Part shown: piece by piece, positions 53,151-62,486 of the stretch | Layout: every line of letters begins with the position of its first letter | How positions within the stretch are numbered: position 1 is the stretch's first letter | Origin: Fibrobacter succinogenes | Lineage (GTDB): Bacteria; Fibrobacterota; Fibrobacteria; Fibrobacterales; Fibrobacteraceae | Assembly (NCBI GenBank): GCA_902799745.1 | Contig: CADCBQ010000019.1 | Span: 1 to 64,000 of the forward strand | Reading direction: 5' to 3' | Length of the DNA stretch: 64,000 nt | Notes under the pieces: generated by a model | Database searches by the model: none | Seen by the model: only the letters and a program-made list of their open reading frames with translations | Told to the model about the DNA's origin: nothing | Translations under genes and position numbers: made by a program

Positions 53151-53789
53151 ATGATGAAATTTTGTACTAAATCATTGCTTTTGATTTGTTCTACGCTTGG
53201 ACTTTTATGTGCATGCTCCGAAAAATCAACTACGGAACCTAATTTTCAAAAGTGTAGCGACACTTCGAAAATCAAGGGGTACCAGGCAGATTTTGGTGGC
53301 TATAAAGAAGGCAAGACCATCCCGTTCAAGCATTCGGACGGTTATCTGTTTTCGTTCGCGGTCACCGATAGGGATAACTTTATTGACGATGCGTGCCAAA
53401 AGCATTTGAATACCATTCTAGAATCGGCGTATCCTATCTATACCATTTCGCTTTCTGCGGAAACGACGACCTTCTACTACAATGAAAATGACAAATTGAA
53501 TCAGTCCATAATGGTAAGGTTCGGACAGTACATCTTTTCGCTTAAGAATCCGGAATCGCTCAAAAACGCATCCGATTCGTCGTATATCGAAAAGATGGAA
53601 ATCAATGGAGTCTCCTATACCGATGTCGCTGTAGCCGATGGGCGCAAATACGAACAGCCGTATAAGAGTGATTATCAGACAAAGACTGTTGAATCAAGTG
53701 CCAAGTTGTATTACCAGACGAAGACGGGCATTCTGAAAATTGAGATGGAAGACGGTAGCTACATCGCAATCAACGAGGAGGACGACTAA
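53151..53789 (+). CDS. Predicted lipoprotein of unknown function
   Basis: A 212-residue protein. A signal peptide with lipobox-like LLCAC (MMKFCTKSLLLICSTLG...) is followed by SEKSTTEPNF. The mature part has no recognised domain; it is polar with several short beta-like stretches (GYLFSFAVTDRDN, VSYTDVAVADGRKY). Two adjacent ATGs (53151, 53154) are possible starts. It shares one base with the next lipoprotein gene (TAATG), so the two proteins are probably made together. Compositionally it looks native. Confidence 0.7.
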   Translation: MMKFCTKSLLLICSTLGLLCACSEKSTTEPNFQKCSDTSKIKGYQADFGGYKEGKTIPFKHSDGYLFSFAVTDRDNFIDDACQKHLNTILESAYPIYTISLSAETTTFYYNENDKLNQSIMVRFGQYIFSLKNPESLKNASDSSYIEKMEINGVSYTDVAVADGRKYEQPYKSDYQTKTVESSAKLYYQTKTGILKIEMEDGSYIAINEEDD

Positions 53790-54598
53790 TGAAAAAGGTG
53801 CTTTTCCTTGCTTTTTTGCCGCTCCTTTGGGCTTGTGGCGATGATGAGAGCTCTTCGGAGCTTTCTAAGGATGTGCAGATGTTGCTGGATTCCAAGAACG
53901 GCTTTAGCGAAGATTCTGTCATCTATTTGGCGGATACGGTCAACTTTGTCGACAAGATCAGCCAATATGTCGATTTCGGTACCGAAGTCAATCCTGAGAT
54001 GAACTATGTCGCCAAGGCTCTTGCGTCTGCTATTGATGTGCGACTGCAGGTGTATCCGGGCCTGGGTGATGGTTCCATCGTCGTTACTTGTAATCCGGCG
54101 CAGAGCGAAAGACTTGTCTTCAACGACCCTGTTTTCCCGGCGACAGAGAATGGCTATAAGCTGAGTTTCAAGGATTCCCTCAAAGTGGGGGATTCCACGT
54201 ATTACGATATTGTAGTTTTCAATGCAACTGACAGTTCGTATAACTTGTGCAATATTTCGGCGTTCTATTACGGCATCCACGACGGCCTTGTCAGAGTCGT
54301 GAGCAAGAATGGTGTCGCATTGAATCGTGTTCCGGCGAAAGTCTATGAAGCGGCCGAAGACCGCAGAGCCAAAGAAAAGGCTGTCGCCGATTCAATCGCC
54401 CAAGCGGTAGCGGATTCTATTGCACAGGCCGTTGCCGATTCGATTATCAAGGCGAATACTGTTGATAGCAGCGGTAGCGATGGAGATTCCATTGCTATCC
54501 CGCAAGAAGTCGTCGATCTTGCTGAATCCGTTGCCGAATGCATCAAGAAGGCTTATTCGTCCAGTTCGCTTTCTGCGATAAAGGACTGTAAGATTTAG
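53789..54598 (+). CDS. Predicted lipoprotein with C-terminal AVADSIAQ repeats
   Basis: A 269-residue protein. The signal peptide has lipobox LLWAC (MKKVLFLAFLPLLWAC), followed by a Ser-rich linker. The mature domain (about 25-180) is unrecognised. Near the C-terminus an 8-residue motif AVADSIAQ occurs twice and then as AVADSIIK (54380-54451), predicted alpha-helical. The 24-base DNA copies differ at synonymous sites, so the repeat is kept at protein level. Co-transcribed with the upstream lipoprotein gene; convergent with the next gene at a 4-base distance. Confidence 0.7.
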   Translation: MKKVLFLAFLPLLWACGDDESSSELSKDVQMLLDSKNGFSEDSVIYLADTVNFVDKISQYVDFGTEVNPEMNYVAKALASAIDVRLQVYPGLGDGSIVVTCNPAQSERLVFNDPVFPATENGYKLSFKDSLKVGDSTYYDIVVFNATDSSYNLCNISAFYYGIHDGLVRVVSKNGVALNRVPAKVYEAAEDRRAKEKAVADSIAQAVADSIAQAVADSIIKANTVDSSGSDGDSIAIPQEVVDLAESVAECIKKAYSSSSLSAIKDCKI

Positions 54599-54602
54599 GC
54601 TT

Positions 54603-57089
54603 TTACTCCGGATCCTTGACGCAGCGAATCCCGTAGGCGTATTTGTCGTCTGAGATTCGATTTTCCCGGAAATCCGATCCGTAGAAGTCGTAGTAAAATC
54701 CGGTTTTGTTTTCGGTGTCCTCGACTCCTAGGCATGCCGAGTTGCGCTCGCCACTCCTATACTCACCGTAGCATTCGTTGGGAATAAGTCCAAATCCGTA
54801 GGTGTCTTTGCCTTGGTATCTGGGGGGCCATGCGTACATTTTCTTCAAGCTCGTTGTCGTGGAATCCTTGTCATATGTAGCGGCGAATAAAGCGACCCAG
54901 TCCTTTGCCGTTGAAATGTGCCAACCATCCGGACACAGGGTCTCGTAAAGAACCGAGGTAAAGGGGAACTGGTAATGTCTTCCGTAAACGTCGCAGGAAT
55001 CCAAGTAGCAGAAGCTGTTTCCCGATTCGAAGTTCAGGTTTTCGGCCATCCAGGTTGCACCGTTGATTTCGATGGTCTTGTATGTTTTACCGTCGCGAGG
55101 ATCTTCGAAGCTTCCGTAAGTTCCTGAAAAACCGTAGGCTAAAGAAGTGTCATTGAGACAACGGATACTTTTGTACTGTCTCATTCTAAATTCGGGTGTG
55201 TAGAGTGTGTCTGTTGCGCCGCTATGATAAACATAAAAGGCGATTGCAGTAGAGTCCGTAACCTTTGTGCTTGACCATAATGAGGTGGTAACATGCGGAC
55301 GGGGATAATCGTCGCTGGCGATCAGGCCGAGAGAAAATCCTGTGGCGTCGGAATAGTAGGAACTTTCGTCTTTGCTCAGAAGGTTGCTGCTGTAGTTTCC
55401 GCGCGCGCCGTTGTAAATCAGGGTGTCGAACTCGGCTTTAGAAGGTAGGTGCCATCCGGCGGGGCATGCTTCAAGAGCGTCTTCGTAGGTGTAATGCTGT
55501 CCGTATATTTTACCGTCTACGGTAATGCTCTTTTTGGTTTCGTATCGGAGATTCTGAGCCATCCATTTCTGCGGCCCGATAACGGTTGTCTTGTAGACTT
55601 GATTGTCTCGGGGGTCCGTGAATTCCCCGTAGTCGAAATTGGGGTTGATGAGAACGGTCTTTTCGGCTTCCTGCTTGTCGTCGTCTCGGTAGCCCTTGAT
55701 GCAAAGAAGGTTTCCGGAATACGATGTCCTGCTGGTCAAGTAAACATCATGCGTTGAGTTAAAGATGTATGCTTGGCTGTATGCCTGGTCTTTGGCATAG
55801 ACGAAGAAGCCTGCATCGGATCGTTCGTCGTTAAATTCGCGGTAGTCGAGGCGTGCGGCTTTCTTTTGATGGTCCACCCATACGTCGTAATGCCCCGTGG
55901 GCTTGATGTTCAGGCCGTAGGCGTTTATTCCGTTACCGGCATCCCAGCCCGATGAGGATTTTAGCATGAGCGAGGCAAAGCAAATACCGCCAATATCTTC
56001 AAACAGATTTGCCCAGTCAAGGGTATCGGCGACATACCAGCCGTCTCCACATGTAGCGCCGTTGTAATACGGGGTCGTATTGGTTGCTCCAACCCTCCAG
56101 ATTTTTTCTCCGATTTTTACACCACCGGATTGATAGACGCAGTTGTCCGTTTTCAGGTCGTTGCACGGTTGGACTCTGGGTTTCCATACTGCATTTTCGC
56201 AACCCTTTGCTGTCGATTTAATCGTTTCGGGCTTGTTGATGTCTGGGCGTTCAATCTCGTCCTTGATGCAACGGACCATTCTTGGCGGAGCCGTGGCTCT
56301 GTCTGTGCCATATATACTGACATCGTAGTTGTCTATTTCTACGTAAACGCCGCGTCTGTAGCCGTAGATGTAGTATATGTTTTCGTAATTAAAGTTGTTT
56401 GACACATGAAACAAAGTCAAGCGACTTAAAGAATCCTTGTTTGTAACGATGGAAAATCCGTAATCGTCGGTTCCGCAATAATGACAGTTTTCCTGGGCCA
56501 GATAAAGGTATGAAATTCCTTTGTACTTGCCATCGTCCGGCCGCTTTTGGCCTGTTGTTACAAAAAGGGTGTCCCATTCGTCCGAGGTAGGAACATGCCA
56601 ACCTACAGGGCATACGCCTTGGAAGGGAAATTCGCATTTAACGTCTGGATCGCAATGGCTATTGGGCATGTCCAATAGGGCTTCCCATGTGTAGGCTCTT
56701 CCGTACTTTTTACAGCCGTTTTCGCCCTGACCCACGCACCAGCTTCCGGATTCTGTTTCATAGTTCAGGTTTTCGGCCATCCAGGTTTGCTTTCCGAGGG
56801 TGACATACTTGTATTCCTGGCCGTCTCGTTCATCAATGAAGGTGCCCTTCTTGATTGAAACCGAATCCAGTTTTGTCTTGATTTGATACTTGCTAGAAGA
56901 AGACCCGGATGTACTAGATGAACTCTTTTTGGAGCTACCGCTACTATTGTCCTGATCCTCTTCGTCATCGGTTGTCTTAGATGCAGAGGAACCTTCGTTG
57001 TCGAGGTTTGTCGATGAGTTGGAATCTCCGCAACCGACCATATAAAACAGGGAAGACAAAAGCAGACATGTGCAGAAAAGATTTTTCAT
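54603..57089 (-). CDS. Lipoprotein with several Fibrobacter major paralogous domains
   Basis: An 828-residue surface lipoprotein. The signal peptide and lipobox (FYMVGCG) are followed by a long Ser-rich acidic linker (about 30-70). Three clear copies of the Fibrobacter succinogenes major paralogous domain follow, each opening with (F/D)xDxRDxxxYKxxxIGxxxWMAxNL (about residues 80, 485, 655) and containing a CPxGWH(V/L/I)P-type motif (VCPVGWHVPTSDEW, ACPAGWHLPSKAEF, LCPDGWHISTAKDW). A fourth, degenerate copy lies between the first two. The ATG at 57089 has GGAGG 5 bases upstream. The function of the domain is unknown; the family is greatly expanded in Fibrobacter. Confidence 0.85.
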   Translation of the reverse strand: MKNLFCTCLLLSSLFYMVGCGDSNSSTNLDNEGSSASKTTDDEEDQDNSSGSSKKSSSSTSGSSSSKYQIKTKLDSVSIKKGTFIDERDGQEYKYVTLGKQTWMAENLNYETESGSWCVGQGENGCKKYGRAYTWEALLDMPNSHCDPDVKCEFPFQGVCPVGWHVPTSDEWDTLFVTTGQKRPDDGKYKGISYLYLAQENCHYCGTDDYGFSIVTNKDSLSRLTLFHVSNNFNYENIYYIYGYRRGVYVEIDNYDVSIYGTDRATAPPRMVRCIKDEIERPDINKPETIKSTAKGCENAVWKPRVQPCNDLKTDNCVYQSGGVKIGEKIWRVGATNTTPYYNGATCGDGWYVADTLDWANLFEDIGGICFASLMLKSSSGWDAGNGINAYGLNIKPTGHYDVWVDHQKKAARLDYREFNDERSDAGFFVYAKDQAYSQAYIFNSTHDVYLTSRTSYSGNLLCIKGYRDDDKQEAEKTVLINPNFDYGEFTDPRDNQVYKTTVIGPQKWMAQNLRYETKKSITVDGKIYGQHYTYEDALEACPAGWHLPSKAEFDTLIYNGARGNYSSNLLSKDESSYYSDATGFSLGLIASDDYPRPHVTTSLWSSTKVTDSTAIAFYVYHSGATDTLYTPEFRMRQYKSIRCLNDTSLAYGFSGTYGSFEDPRDGKTYKTIEINGATWMAENLNFESGNSFCYLDSCDVYGRHYQFPFTSVLYETLCPDGWHISTAKDWVALFAATYDKDSTTTSLKKMYAWPPRYQGKDTYGFGLIPNECYGEYRSGERNSACLGVEDTENKTGFYYDFYGSDFRENRISDDKYAYGIRCVKDPE

Positions 57090-57205
57090 CATGACCTCCA
57101 TAGAAGACCCAAAGTCTAGCCCAAATATAATTTTTTTCTACCTTTGCTTTTGGGAAAATTATTCAACAACTGTCTAAAGAGTTTGTCTAATATAGGAGGA
57201 ATCAA

Positions 57206-58648
57206 ATGCTTTCTCGAATCTGGAACAGTCGCTTTGCTGTTCTTCTGGGAATGGCTGTTTCTGCGTTCTGTATTTCCGCTTGTTCTGACGATGCGACATC
57301 GCCGGGGTCTTCGAACGAAGGCTCGTCGGTAAATAGTGGATCTGTCAAAAAGGATTTCCACGGAAGTTCGCCCGTGCCCAAGATTGTTCCTGCAGGAACA
57401 TACGACTGTTCTGTACATAAGTGCCTTTACGATGGCTTTCTGAATCCGGATGTCTCCTATGGCGAATTTTTGGATGAACGAGATGACCATGTGTACAAGA
57501 CTGTTGAAATAGGGAATCGCATTTGGCTCGCTCAAAACCTTGTGTTCAATACGGCAAGTGGCCGTACATTCTCTATGACGAATAGTAACAGCTTCGCCCT
57601 GATAGGCGGATTTCACTATACCCTTGCTGCTGCGGCGGATTCTCTTAGAACGGGGTGTGGTGCATCCTTAAAGGATTGCGACTGGGATGAACGAGGTGTT
57701 TGCCCATTAGGATTCCATATGCCAACTTATCAGGAAGCGTCTGAGTTGAAAAAAATCCTTTCGACCGATGAAACTCGAGATGTTTTTGATAAAAAGAATC
57801 CCACCGGTTTCATATTAGGCCTCAGTAAATCGAATGAATTCTTGTTGGTTCAAAGCCCGCAACGGGATACCGGATGGGTAGAATTGTGGTGCGGCAATTT
57901 TTGTTCAATCTGGGATTTGGGGGTGCATACTTATGATGACGCCATACGCTGCGTTGCCGATACCGCTCCGAGGCCGTTTGTAGGAGGATCCTATGTTTCT
58001 ACAATTAAAACTAAACCTGATACCGTTACCAATCTCAATCGAATCGCATCTGAATATGAAGTGGACTGGGAATATGGTGAGCTGAAAGATGAAAGAGATG
58101 GCAAGGTTTATAAGACTATTACCATTCAGGGGCGTGAATGGATGGCTGAAAATTTGAATTACGACAGTCCTGTAGAAAGAGGCGATTTCTGTTATAACGA
58201 TATTCCGGAAAATTGCGACATCTATGGTCGTTATTACACATGGGCGGCTGCCATGGATTCTGTAAAGACCGGTTGTGGTGATGGCGTCAAGTGTTCACCG
58301 GGAGATACGGTCCAGGGAATTTGCCCCGATGGCTGGAGGCTCCCTACTTATGAAGATCTGCATGTGTTTGACGAAAATTACGAGTATCAGTTTTATTGTG
58401 CAATGTATCCAGAGGATGAACCATACCAAAAATATCATTGCAATCTCTATGGATTTGCCTTGCCGGCAATCGGTCAACTTGTTGCTCCAGGGGTGTATTC
58501 TTATTGGGGACTTGGAATGCTTATGCTGAGTCAGGAGAAAAATGAAGGTGAAGCATATGCTGCTGTATTTACGACGTACACGAGGCCATACTCTCGGTAT
58601 ATATACAAATGGCAGGCTGTTCCTGTAAGATGCATTAAAAGAATCTAA
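57206..58648 (+). CDS. Lipoprotein with two Fibrobacter major paralogous domains
   Basis: A 480-residue lipoprotein with a signal peptide ending in the lipobox region CISAC, then a Ser/Gly linker. Two paralogous domains follow: about residues 85-260 (GEFLDERDDHVYKTVEIG, IWLAQNL, GVCPLGFHMPTYQEA) and 285-480 (GELKDERDGKVYKTITI, WMAENLNYD, GICPDGWRLPTYEDL). AGGAGG lies upstream of the ATG. It is divergent from the larger relative at 54603; the 116-base spacer is AT-rich. Both probably sit on the outer membrane. A strong terminator follows. Confidence 0.85.
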   Translation: MLSRIWNSRFAVLLGMAVSAFCISACSDDATSPGSSNEGSSVNSGSVKKDFHGSSPVPKIVPAGTYDCSVHKCLYDGFLNPDVSYGEFLDERDDHVYKTVEIGNRIWLAQNLVFNTASGRTFSMTNSNSFALIGGFHYTLAAAADSLRTGCGASLKDCDWDERGVCPLGFHMPTYQEASELKKILSTDETRDVFDKKNPTGFILGLSKSNEFLLVQSPQRDTGWVELWCGNFCSIWDLGVHTYDDAIRCVADTAPRPFVGGSYVSTIKTKPDTVTNLNRIASEYEVDWEYGELKDERDGKVYKTITIQGREWMAENLNYDSPVERGDFCYNDIPENCDIYGRYYTWAAAMDSVKTGCGDGVKCSPGDTVQGICPDGWRLPTYEDLHVFDENYEYQFYCAMYPEDEPYQKYHCNLYGFALPAIGQLVAPGVYSYWGLGMLMLSQEKNEGEAYAAVFTTYTRPYSRYIYKWQAVPVRCIKRI

Positions 58649-58652
58649 AGAA

Positions 58653-58682
58653 AAAAGACCTGTTCTTTGGAACGGGTCTTTT
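58653..58682. terminator. Bidirectional terminator, lipoprotein / gatA
   Basis: AAAAGACCTGTTC-TTTG-GAACGGGTCTTTT: a 13-bp stem with one T/G pair (58653-58665 with 58670-58682), flanked by A and T runs, between convergent genes. Confidence 0.9.
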
Positions 58683-58719
58683 AAATGTTTTGCGCATTTT
58701 TTGCGCGGCGCTTTCGCAA

Positions 58720-60138
58720 TTACTTGTTCAGACGCTCGGTTGCAGCGGCGACGCTGAGCAGGTCGGCTTCCATAAACGGCTTGCCAATCCACTGGAGACC
58801 CACGGGGAGTCCGCCGGCCATGCCGCACGGCACGCTCACACCCGGTAAGCCGGAAAGGTTCAGGCTCACGGTGTAGATGTCGCTGAGGTAAACGGCCATC
58901 GGGTCGGATTCGTTCATGCCACACTTGAGCGGGAGACCCGGCATCGTGGGGCTTGCAATCACGTCGCAGCTTTCGAATGCCTTGTTGAAGTCGTCGGTAA
59001 TCAGGCGACGGACCTTCTGGGCCTGCACATAGTAGGCGTCGTAGAAGCCTGCGGAAAGCACGTAGCTACCGAGGAGGATACGACGCTGGACTTCCTTGCC
59101 GAAACCTTCGCTGCGGGACTTGGCGTACAGGTCGAAGAGCTTGCGGGCTTCCTTGCTGCGGTAGCCGTAGCGAACGCCGTCATAGCGGGAAAGGTTCGAG
59201 CTTGCTTCGGCAGTTGCGATGATATAGTAGCTGGACACAGCGTAGCTGATGTGCGGAAGGCTGATTTCCTTGAGGGTTGCGCCTTCGGCTTCGAGCTTCT
59301 TAAGCATGCCTTCGATAGCGGCCTTGCACTGCGCGTCGAGGCCTTCGCCAAAGTATTCCTTGGGAACGCCGATCACCTTGCCCTTCACGCCGGCGTCGAG
59401 CTTTGCGGTAAAGTCTTCGGTCGGGCGAGTGCTTGTGGTGTTGTCGTGCGGGTCGATACCACAGATGGCGCCGAGGAGGGTGGCGGCATCTTTAACGGTT
59501 GCACCGAAGGGACCGATCTGGTCCAAAGAGCTTGCGTAAGCCAACAGGCCGTAACGGGATACGCGGCCGTAGGTGGGCTTGAGGCCCACAACGCCTGTGC
59601 AGGCGGCGGGCTGACGAATAGATCCACCGGTGTCGGAGCCGAGCGCACAGGCGACCGTGCCACTGGCCACGGCTACGGCCGAACCGCCACTGGAACCTCC
59701 CGGAACGCGGGATTCGTCGAGCGGGTTGATGACCTTACCGAAGTAGGAGGTCTCGTTGCTCGAACCCATGGCGAATTCGTCCATGTTGGTCTTACCCACG
59801 ATGATTGCACCGGCAGCTTCGAGCTTTTCGATAGCGGTTGCGGTGTAGGGGGCGACAAAATTTTCAAGAATCTTGGACGCGGCCGTGGTGCGTGTGCCTT
59901 CGATGCACATGTTGTCCTTTACGGCAACCGGAATACCGTCGAGGGCTCCGAGAGTCTTGCCTTCGGCACGACGCTTGTCGGATTCAGCGGCCTTCTGCAA
60001 GGCGCGTTCGTTCAAAACACTAATATAGGCGTTTAAATTCTTAGTAGATTCAATCTTTGCGAGGGATTCTTCGGTAAGTGCCACGGCAGTCTTGCTGCCG
60101 TCAGCGAGCTTGCCGCTCAATTCTTGGATGGTCTCCAT
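58720..60138 (-). CDS. gatA: Glutamyl-tRNA(Gln)/aspartyl-tRNA(Asn) amidotransferase subunit A
   Basis: A 472-residue amidase that frees ammonia from glutamine for GatB. The Ser-cisSer-Lys triad is visible: Lys in IPVAVKDNMCIEG, cis-Ser in GGSSGGSA, and the nucleophile Ser in GSDTGGSIRQPAA. GLKPTYGRVSRYG follows as expected. ATG 60138 (METIQEL) was chosen because GGAGG lies 6 bases upstream and it overlaps the DUF4321 stop as TAATG. gatB and gatC are not in the window. Together with tRNA-Gln at 50149 it suggests the indirect route to Gln-tRNA or Asn-tRNA. Confidence 0.96.
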   Translation of the reverse strand: METIQELSGKLADGSKTAVALTEESLAKIESTKNLNAYISVLNERALQKAAESDKRRAEGKTLGALDGIPVAVKDNMCIEGTRTTAASKILENFVAPYTATAIEKLEAAGAIIVGKTNMDEFAMGSSNETSYFGKVINPLDESRVPGGSSGGSAVAVASGTVACALGSDTGGSIRQPAACTGVVGLKPTYGRVSRYGLLAYASSLDQIGPFGATVKDAATLLGAICGIDPHDNTTSTRPTEDFTAKLDAGVKGKVIGVPKEYFGEGLDAQCKAAIEGMLKKLEAEGATLKEISLPHISYAVSSYYIIATAEASSNLSRYDGVRYGYRSKEARKLFDLYAKSRSEGFGKEVQRRILLGSYVLSAGFYDAYYVQAQKVRRLITDDFNKAFESCDVIASPTMPGLPLKCGMNESDPMAVYLSDIYTVSLNLSGLPGVSVPCGMAGGLPVGLQWIGKPFMEADLLSVAAATERLNK

Positions 60139-60461
60139 TACTTTCCTCCGGACCATTTCATGATGTAGATGCCGAGAATCATGCCGATAATGCTTACGAC
60201 GTTCAGCTTGATTCCGAAGCCAAAGGCAAACCTGACGAGGTACAGGTCAAGGACAACCGGTTCGGGCCTGTCGAGGAAGCCTACGTTGAGGTTGAAGGAC
60301 GAAACGAAGAAGTTGTGGACGACATTGTTGTATCCACCAGCGTTCATCAGTTCGCCTAGCTGACCAAACAGCACTCCAAGGCATTCGCCGAGGATTCCGC
60401 CGATAATCAGGCCTAGCACGATAAAAATCAGTAAACGGCCAAAAGTATTATTTCGATTCAT
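60138..60461 (-). CDS. DUF4321-like small membrane protein
   Basis: A 107-residue protein with two membrane helices: residues about 8-32 (LLIFIVLGLIIGGILGECLG) and 84-103 (NVVSIIGMILGIYIMKW). The segment between holds FNLNVGFLDRPEPVVLDLYLVRFAFGFG. The layout fits the DUF4321 family, whose function is unknown. It lies directly upstream of gatA (one-base overlap). On its strand TATATT ends 7 bases before the ATG with no ribosome site. Confidence 0.7.
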   Translation of the reverse strand: MNRNNTFGRLLIFIVLGLIIGGILGECLGVLFGQLGELMNAGGYNNVVHNFFVSSFNLNVGFLDRPEPVVLDLYLVRFAFGFGIKLNVVSIIGMILGIYIMKWSGGK

Positions 60462-60468
60462 GGTTGCT

Positions 60469-60474
60469 AATATA
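60469..60474 (-). promoter_or_regulatory. DUF4321-gatA -10 box TATATT, 7 bases before ATG
   Basis: On the minus strand TATATT ends 7 bases before the ATG at 60461, without a Shine-Dalgarno sequence; a likely leaderless start for the DUF4321-gatA operon. Confidence 0.4.
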
Positions 60475-60495
60475 GAAAATTAGATAGGCCGAGCG

Positions 60496-61173
60496 CTACT
60501 TAATGCTCCAGTCGATGGGTTCAAGGCCTTTACTTATTAAATATTCGTTTGCCTTACTAAAATGTTTACATCCGAAGAAGCCGCGGTATGCCGAAAGTGG
60601 GCTCGGGTGCGGGGCGGTCAAAATCAGGTGACCGCGGTTTTTGGCCACCAATTCCTGTTTTTTGATGGCAAAACTGCCCCAAAGCAAAAATACCAGGTTT
60701 TCGCGGGTTTCAGAAAGTCGCTTAATAATAGTGTCGGTAAACTGTTGCCAGCCGATTCCAGCGTGGCTTGCTGCCATGTGCGCACGAACCGTCAAGGAGG
60801 CGTTCAAAAGCAGGATTCCCTGATGGGCCCAGCTTTCGAGGTTCCCGTGCGGCGGCGGGTTAATGCCCAAATCGTCGTGCAGTTCCTGGAAAATGTTGAT
60901 GAGCGAGGGCGGCGGCTGAATTCCCATAGGCACCGAGAAGCATAGACCGTGGGCTTGGCCCGGATTGTGGTAGGGGTCTTGTCCGATAATGACGGCCTTG
61001 ACCTTGTCGACCGGGCAAAAGTCGAGGGCGGCAAAAATTTGGGATCCCGGCGGGTAGACTACATGGTGCTCAGCCTTTTCTTGCAAGAGCTTTTCTTTAA
61101 TCTGCTTAAAGTAGGGCTGTTCGAATTGGTCTGCGAGCAGGTTGAGCCAAGATTCTTCGAGTTTTACGGACAT
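60496..61173 (-). CDS. ung: Uracil-DNA glycosylase
   Basis: A 225-residue family 1 UDG that removes uracil from DNA. VIIGQDPYHNPGQAHGLCFSV carries the catalytic Asp and water-activating loop, and HPSPLSAYRGFFGC carries the catalytic His and the minor-groove Leu loop. GILLLNASLTV and LVFLLWGSFA complete the family motifs. Normal length. It lies 2 bases after the methyltransferase gene. Confidence 0.97.
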   Translation of the reverse strand: MSVKLEESWLNLLADQFEQPYFKQIKEKLLQEKAEHHVVYPPGSQIFAALDFCPVDKVKAVIIGQDPYHNPGQAHGLCFSVPMGIQPPPSLINIFQELHDDLGINPPPHGNLESWAHQGILLLNASLTVRAHMAASHAGIGWQQFTDTIIKRLSETRENLVFLLWGSFAIKKQELVAKNRGHLILTAPHPSPLSAYRGFFGCKHFSKANEYLISKGLEPIDWSIK

Positions 61174-61175
61174 AT

Positions 61176-62456
61176 TTAGAGCTTCCTTGCGAGAATGGCA
61201 ACTTTTTCGCCAAGTGCGCGGGTGTAAAATAGGATGGCTGAGTTTTTGCCCTTGGTCTTTAAACGCTTGATTTCAGCGTCGGGGTCGAGCTTTACGCCGC
61301 GGAGCTTGAGCGTAATCTTGCCGATATCGTGCTCCTTGAGCATGGTGCGGACAGCCCCGGTTGCAATTTCGGCGTGGGCGAGGACTTCGTAGCAGGCGAA
61401 ACCCGGTGCGGGGAGCGGTCCGGAGGTTGCCACATAGGCGATACCCTCTGAAATCAGATGAGCGTTCGGATCGTGGGCGAGGGCCGCCGCGTTAAAGAGG
61501 TGGCTACGGATCAGTACCGGAGCCGGCTCCGAGATAAACGGGCTGATTTCGCCGAGGGGCAAGTCACTCTTGCTCGTTGCGGTACGGTAAGTGCGATCCT
61601 TGCCTTCGAGGCTGTCGTTTCGGTCAAGCTTTTCTTGGAGGTCGTCGTCCAAGGTTTCGGAGGAACGGTCTCGCCCTCGGCTCCATTCGGCAAGGGTTTC
61701 GCCGGACTTATCTACGATAACGGCGCGGACCGTATCGGGATTTTTGGCGAGGGCTCCGAACAGGACGAGGCATTCTCGGCAGTCACCGTGTCCACCTATA
61801 TATATAATCTCGGTCCCATCGGGGATTTCTGCCGGCGGGTAGCCGGGCGGGAGCTTTGCCATGCCGCCTTTGTAATGCTTGCTGATTTCGATGACTTCTT
61901 CGAGCGTGGGCGTCAGATTGCGTAGGTCACGTTGGTTTTCGCCTTCGAGGGCTCGGCGGGCAGGATCAATGGTGAAATAGTCTGCCGAATTATCGACTGA
62001 ACGCACATCGTGGCATTGGGTGTCTACTGACTTTCCGAGGGCCTGCATGTTGTAGCGGTACATGGCAAGGCGGTCTTCGTCGAGGTCGAATCCGGTAATT
62101 TTGAGGGTTTCGGGTAAGAAAAGGCTATCGCCACCCATGCCGCAGCAAAGGTCGTTTACGATTCCGTCGCTTGGCCAGAGGTTTGCCTTCCAGCGGCCAA
62201 TATCGTTTGCCGTACTTTGCTCTAAGGCGAGGCGGTCGCAGAGCAAAAATTTACCCTTGCCGCTTTTGTCGCCAAAGAACTTTTCGCGGAACTTGGGTAC
62301 GAGTGCCATGTAGTCCATGATGGCGGCTCGTTCTTCGTTGCTGTAGCCCTCTTTGGCGAGGCGTGTAGAAACCTGCAGGGCGTCTAGCCGCTTGGAAAAG
62401 GCTTCTTCGATAAAGCCTTGAATCTTTGCAGAGGTGAGCAGGTCCCAGAAATTCAT
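61176..62456 (-). CDS. SAM-dependent methyltransferase with THUMP-like C-terminal region
   Basis: A 426-residue class I methyltransferase. The SAM-binding motif is IVNDLCCGMGGDSLFLP, followed by FDLDEDRLAMYRYN. FTIDPARRALEG resembles the DPPR motif of the family annotated as class I methyltransferases with a THUMP-like domain; the C-terminal EHDIGKITLKLRGVKL also fits. The substrate is unknown (probably RNA). ATG 62456 (MNFWDLL) was chosen; earlier codons would cross the shared promoter. It is divergent from the phosphatase gene with a 43-base spacer and leads into ung. Confidence 0.8.
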   Translation of the reverse strand: MNFWDLLTSAKIQGFIEEAFSKRLDALQVSTRLAKEGYSNEERAAIMDYMALVPKFREKFFGDKSGKGKFLLCDRLALEQSTANDIGRWKANLWPSDGIVNDLCCGMGGDSLFLPETLKITGFDLDEDRLAMYRYNMQALGKSVDTQCHDVRSVDNSADYFTIDPARRALEGENQRDLRNLTPTLEEVIEISKHYKGGMAKLPPGYPPAEIPDGTEIIYIGGHGDCRECLVLFGALAKNPDTVRAVIVDKSGETLAEWSRGRDRSSETLDDDLQEKLDRNDSLEGKDRTYRTATSKSDLPLGEISPFISEPAPVLIRSHLFNAAALAHDPNAHLISEGIAYVATSGPLPAPGFACYEVLAHAEIATGAVRTMLKEHDIGKITLKLRGVKLDPDAEIKRLKTKGKNSAILFYTRALGEKVAILARKL

Positions 62457-62463
62457 GTTTTCA

Positions 62464-62469
62464 AAGATA
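62464..62469 (-). promoter_or_regulatory. Methyltransferase-ung -10 box TATCTT, 7 bases before ATG
   Basis: On the minus strand TATCTTTG begins at 62469 and the ATG at 62456 lies 7 bases after TATCTT; no ribosome site. Confidence 0.35.
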
Positions 62470-62486
62470 CCTTTTTTGAATTTAGT

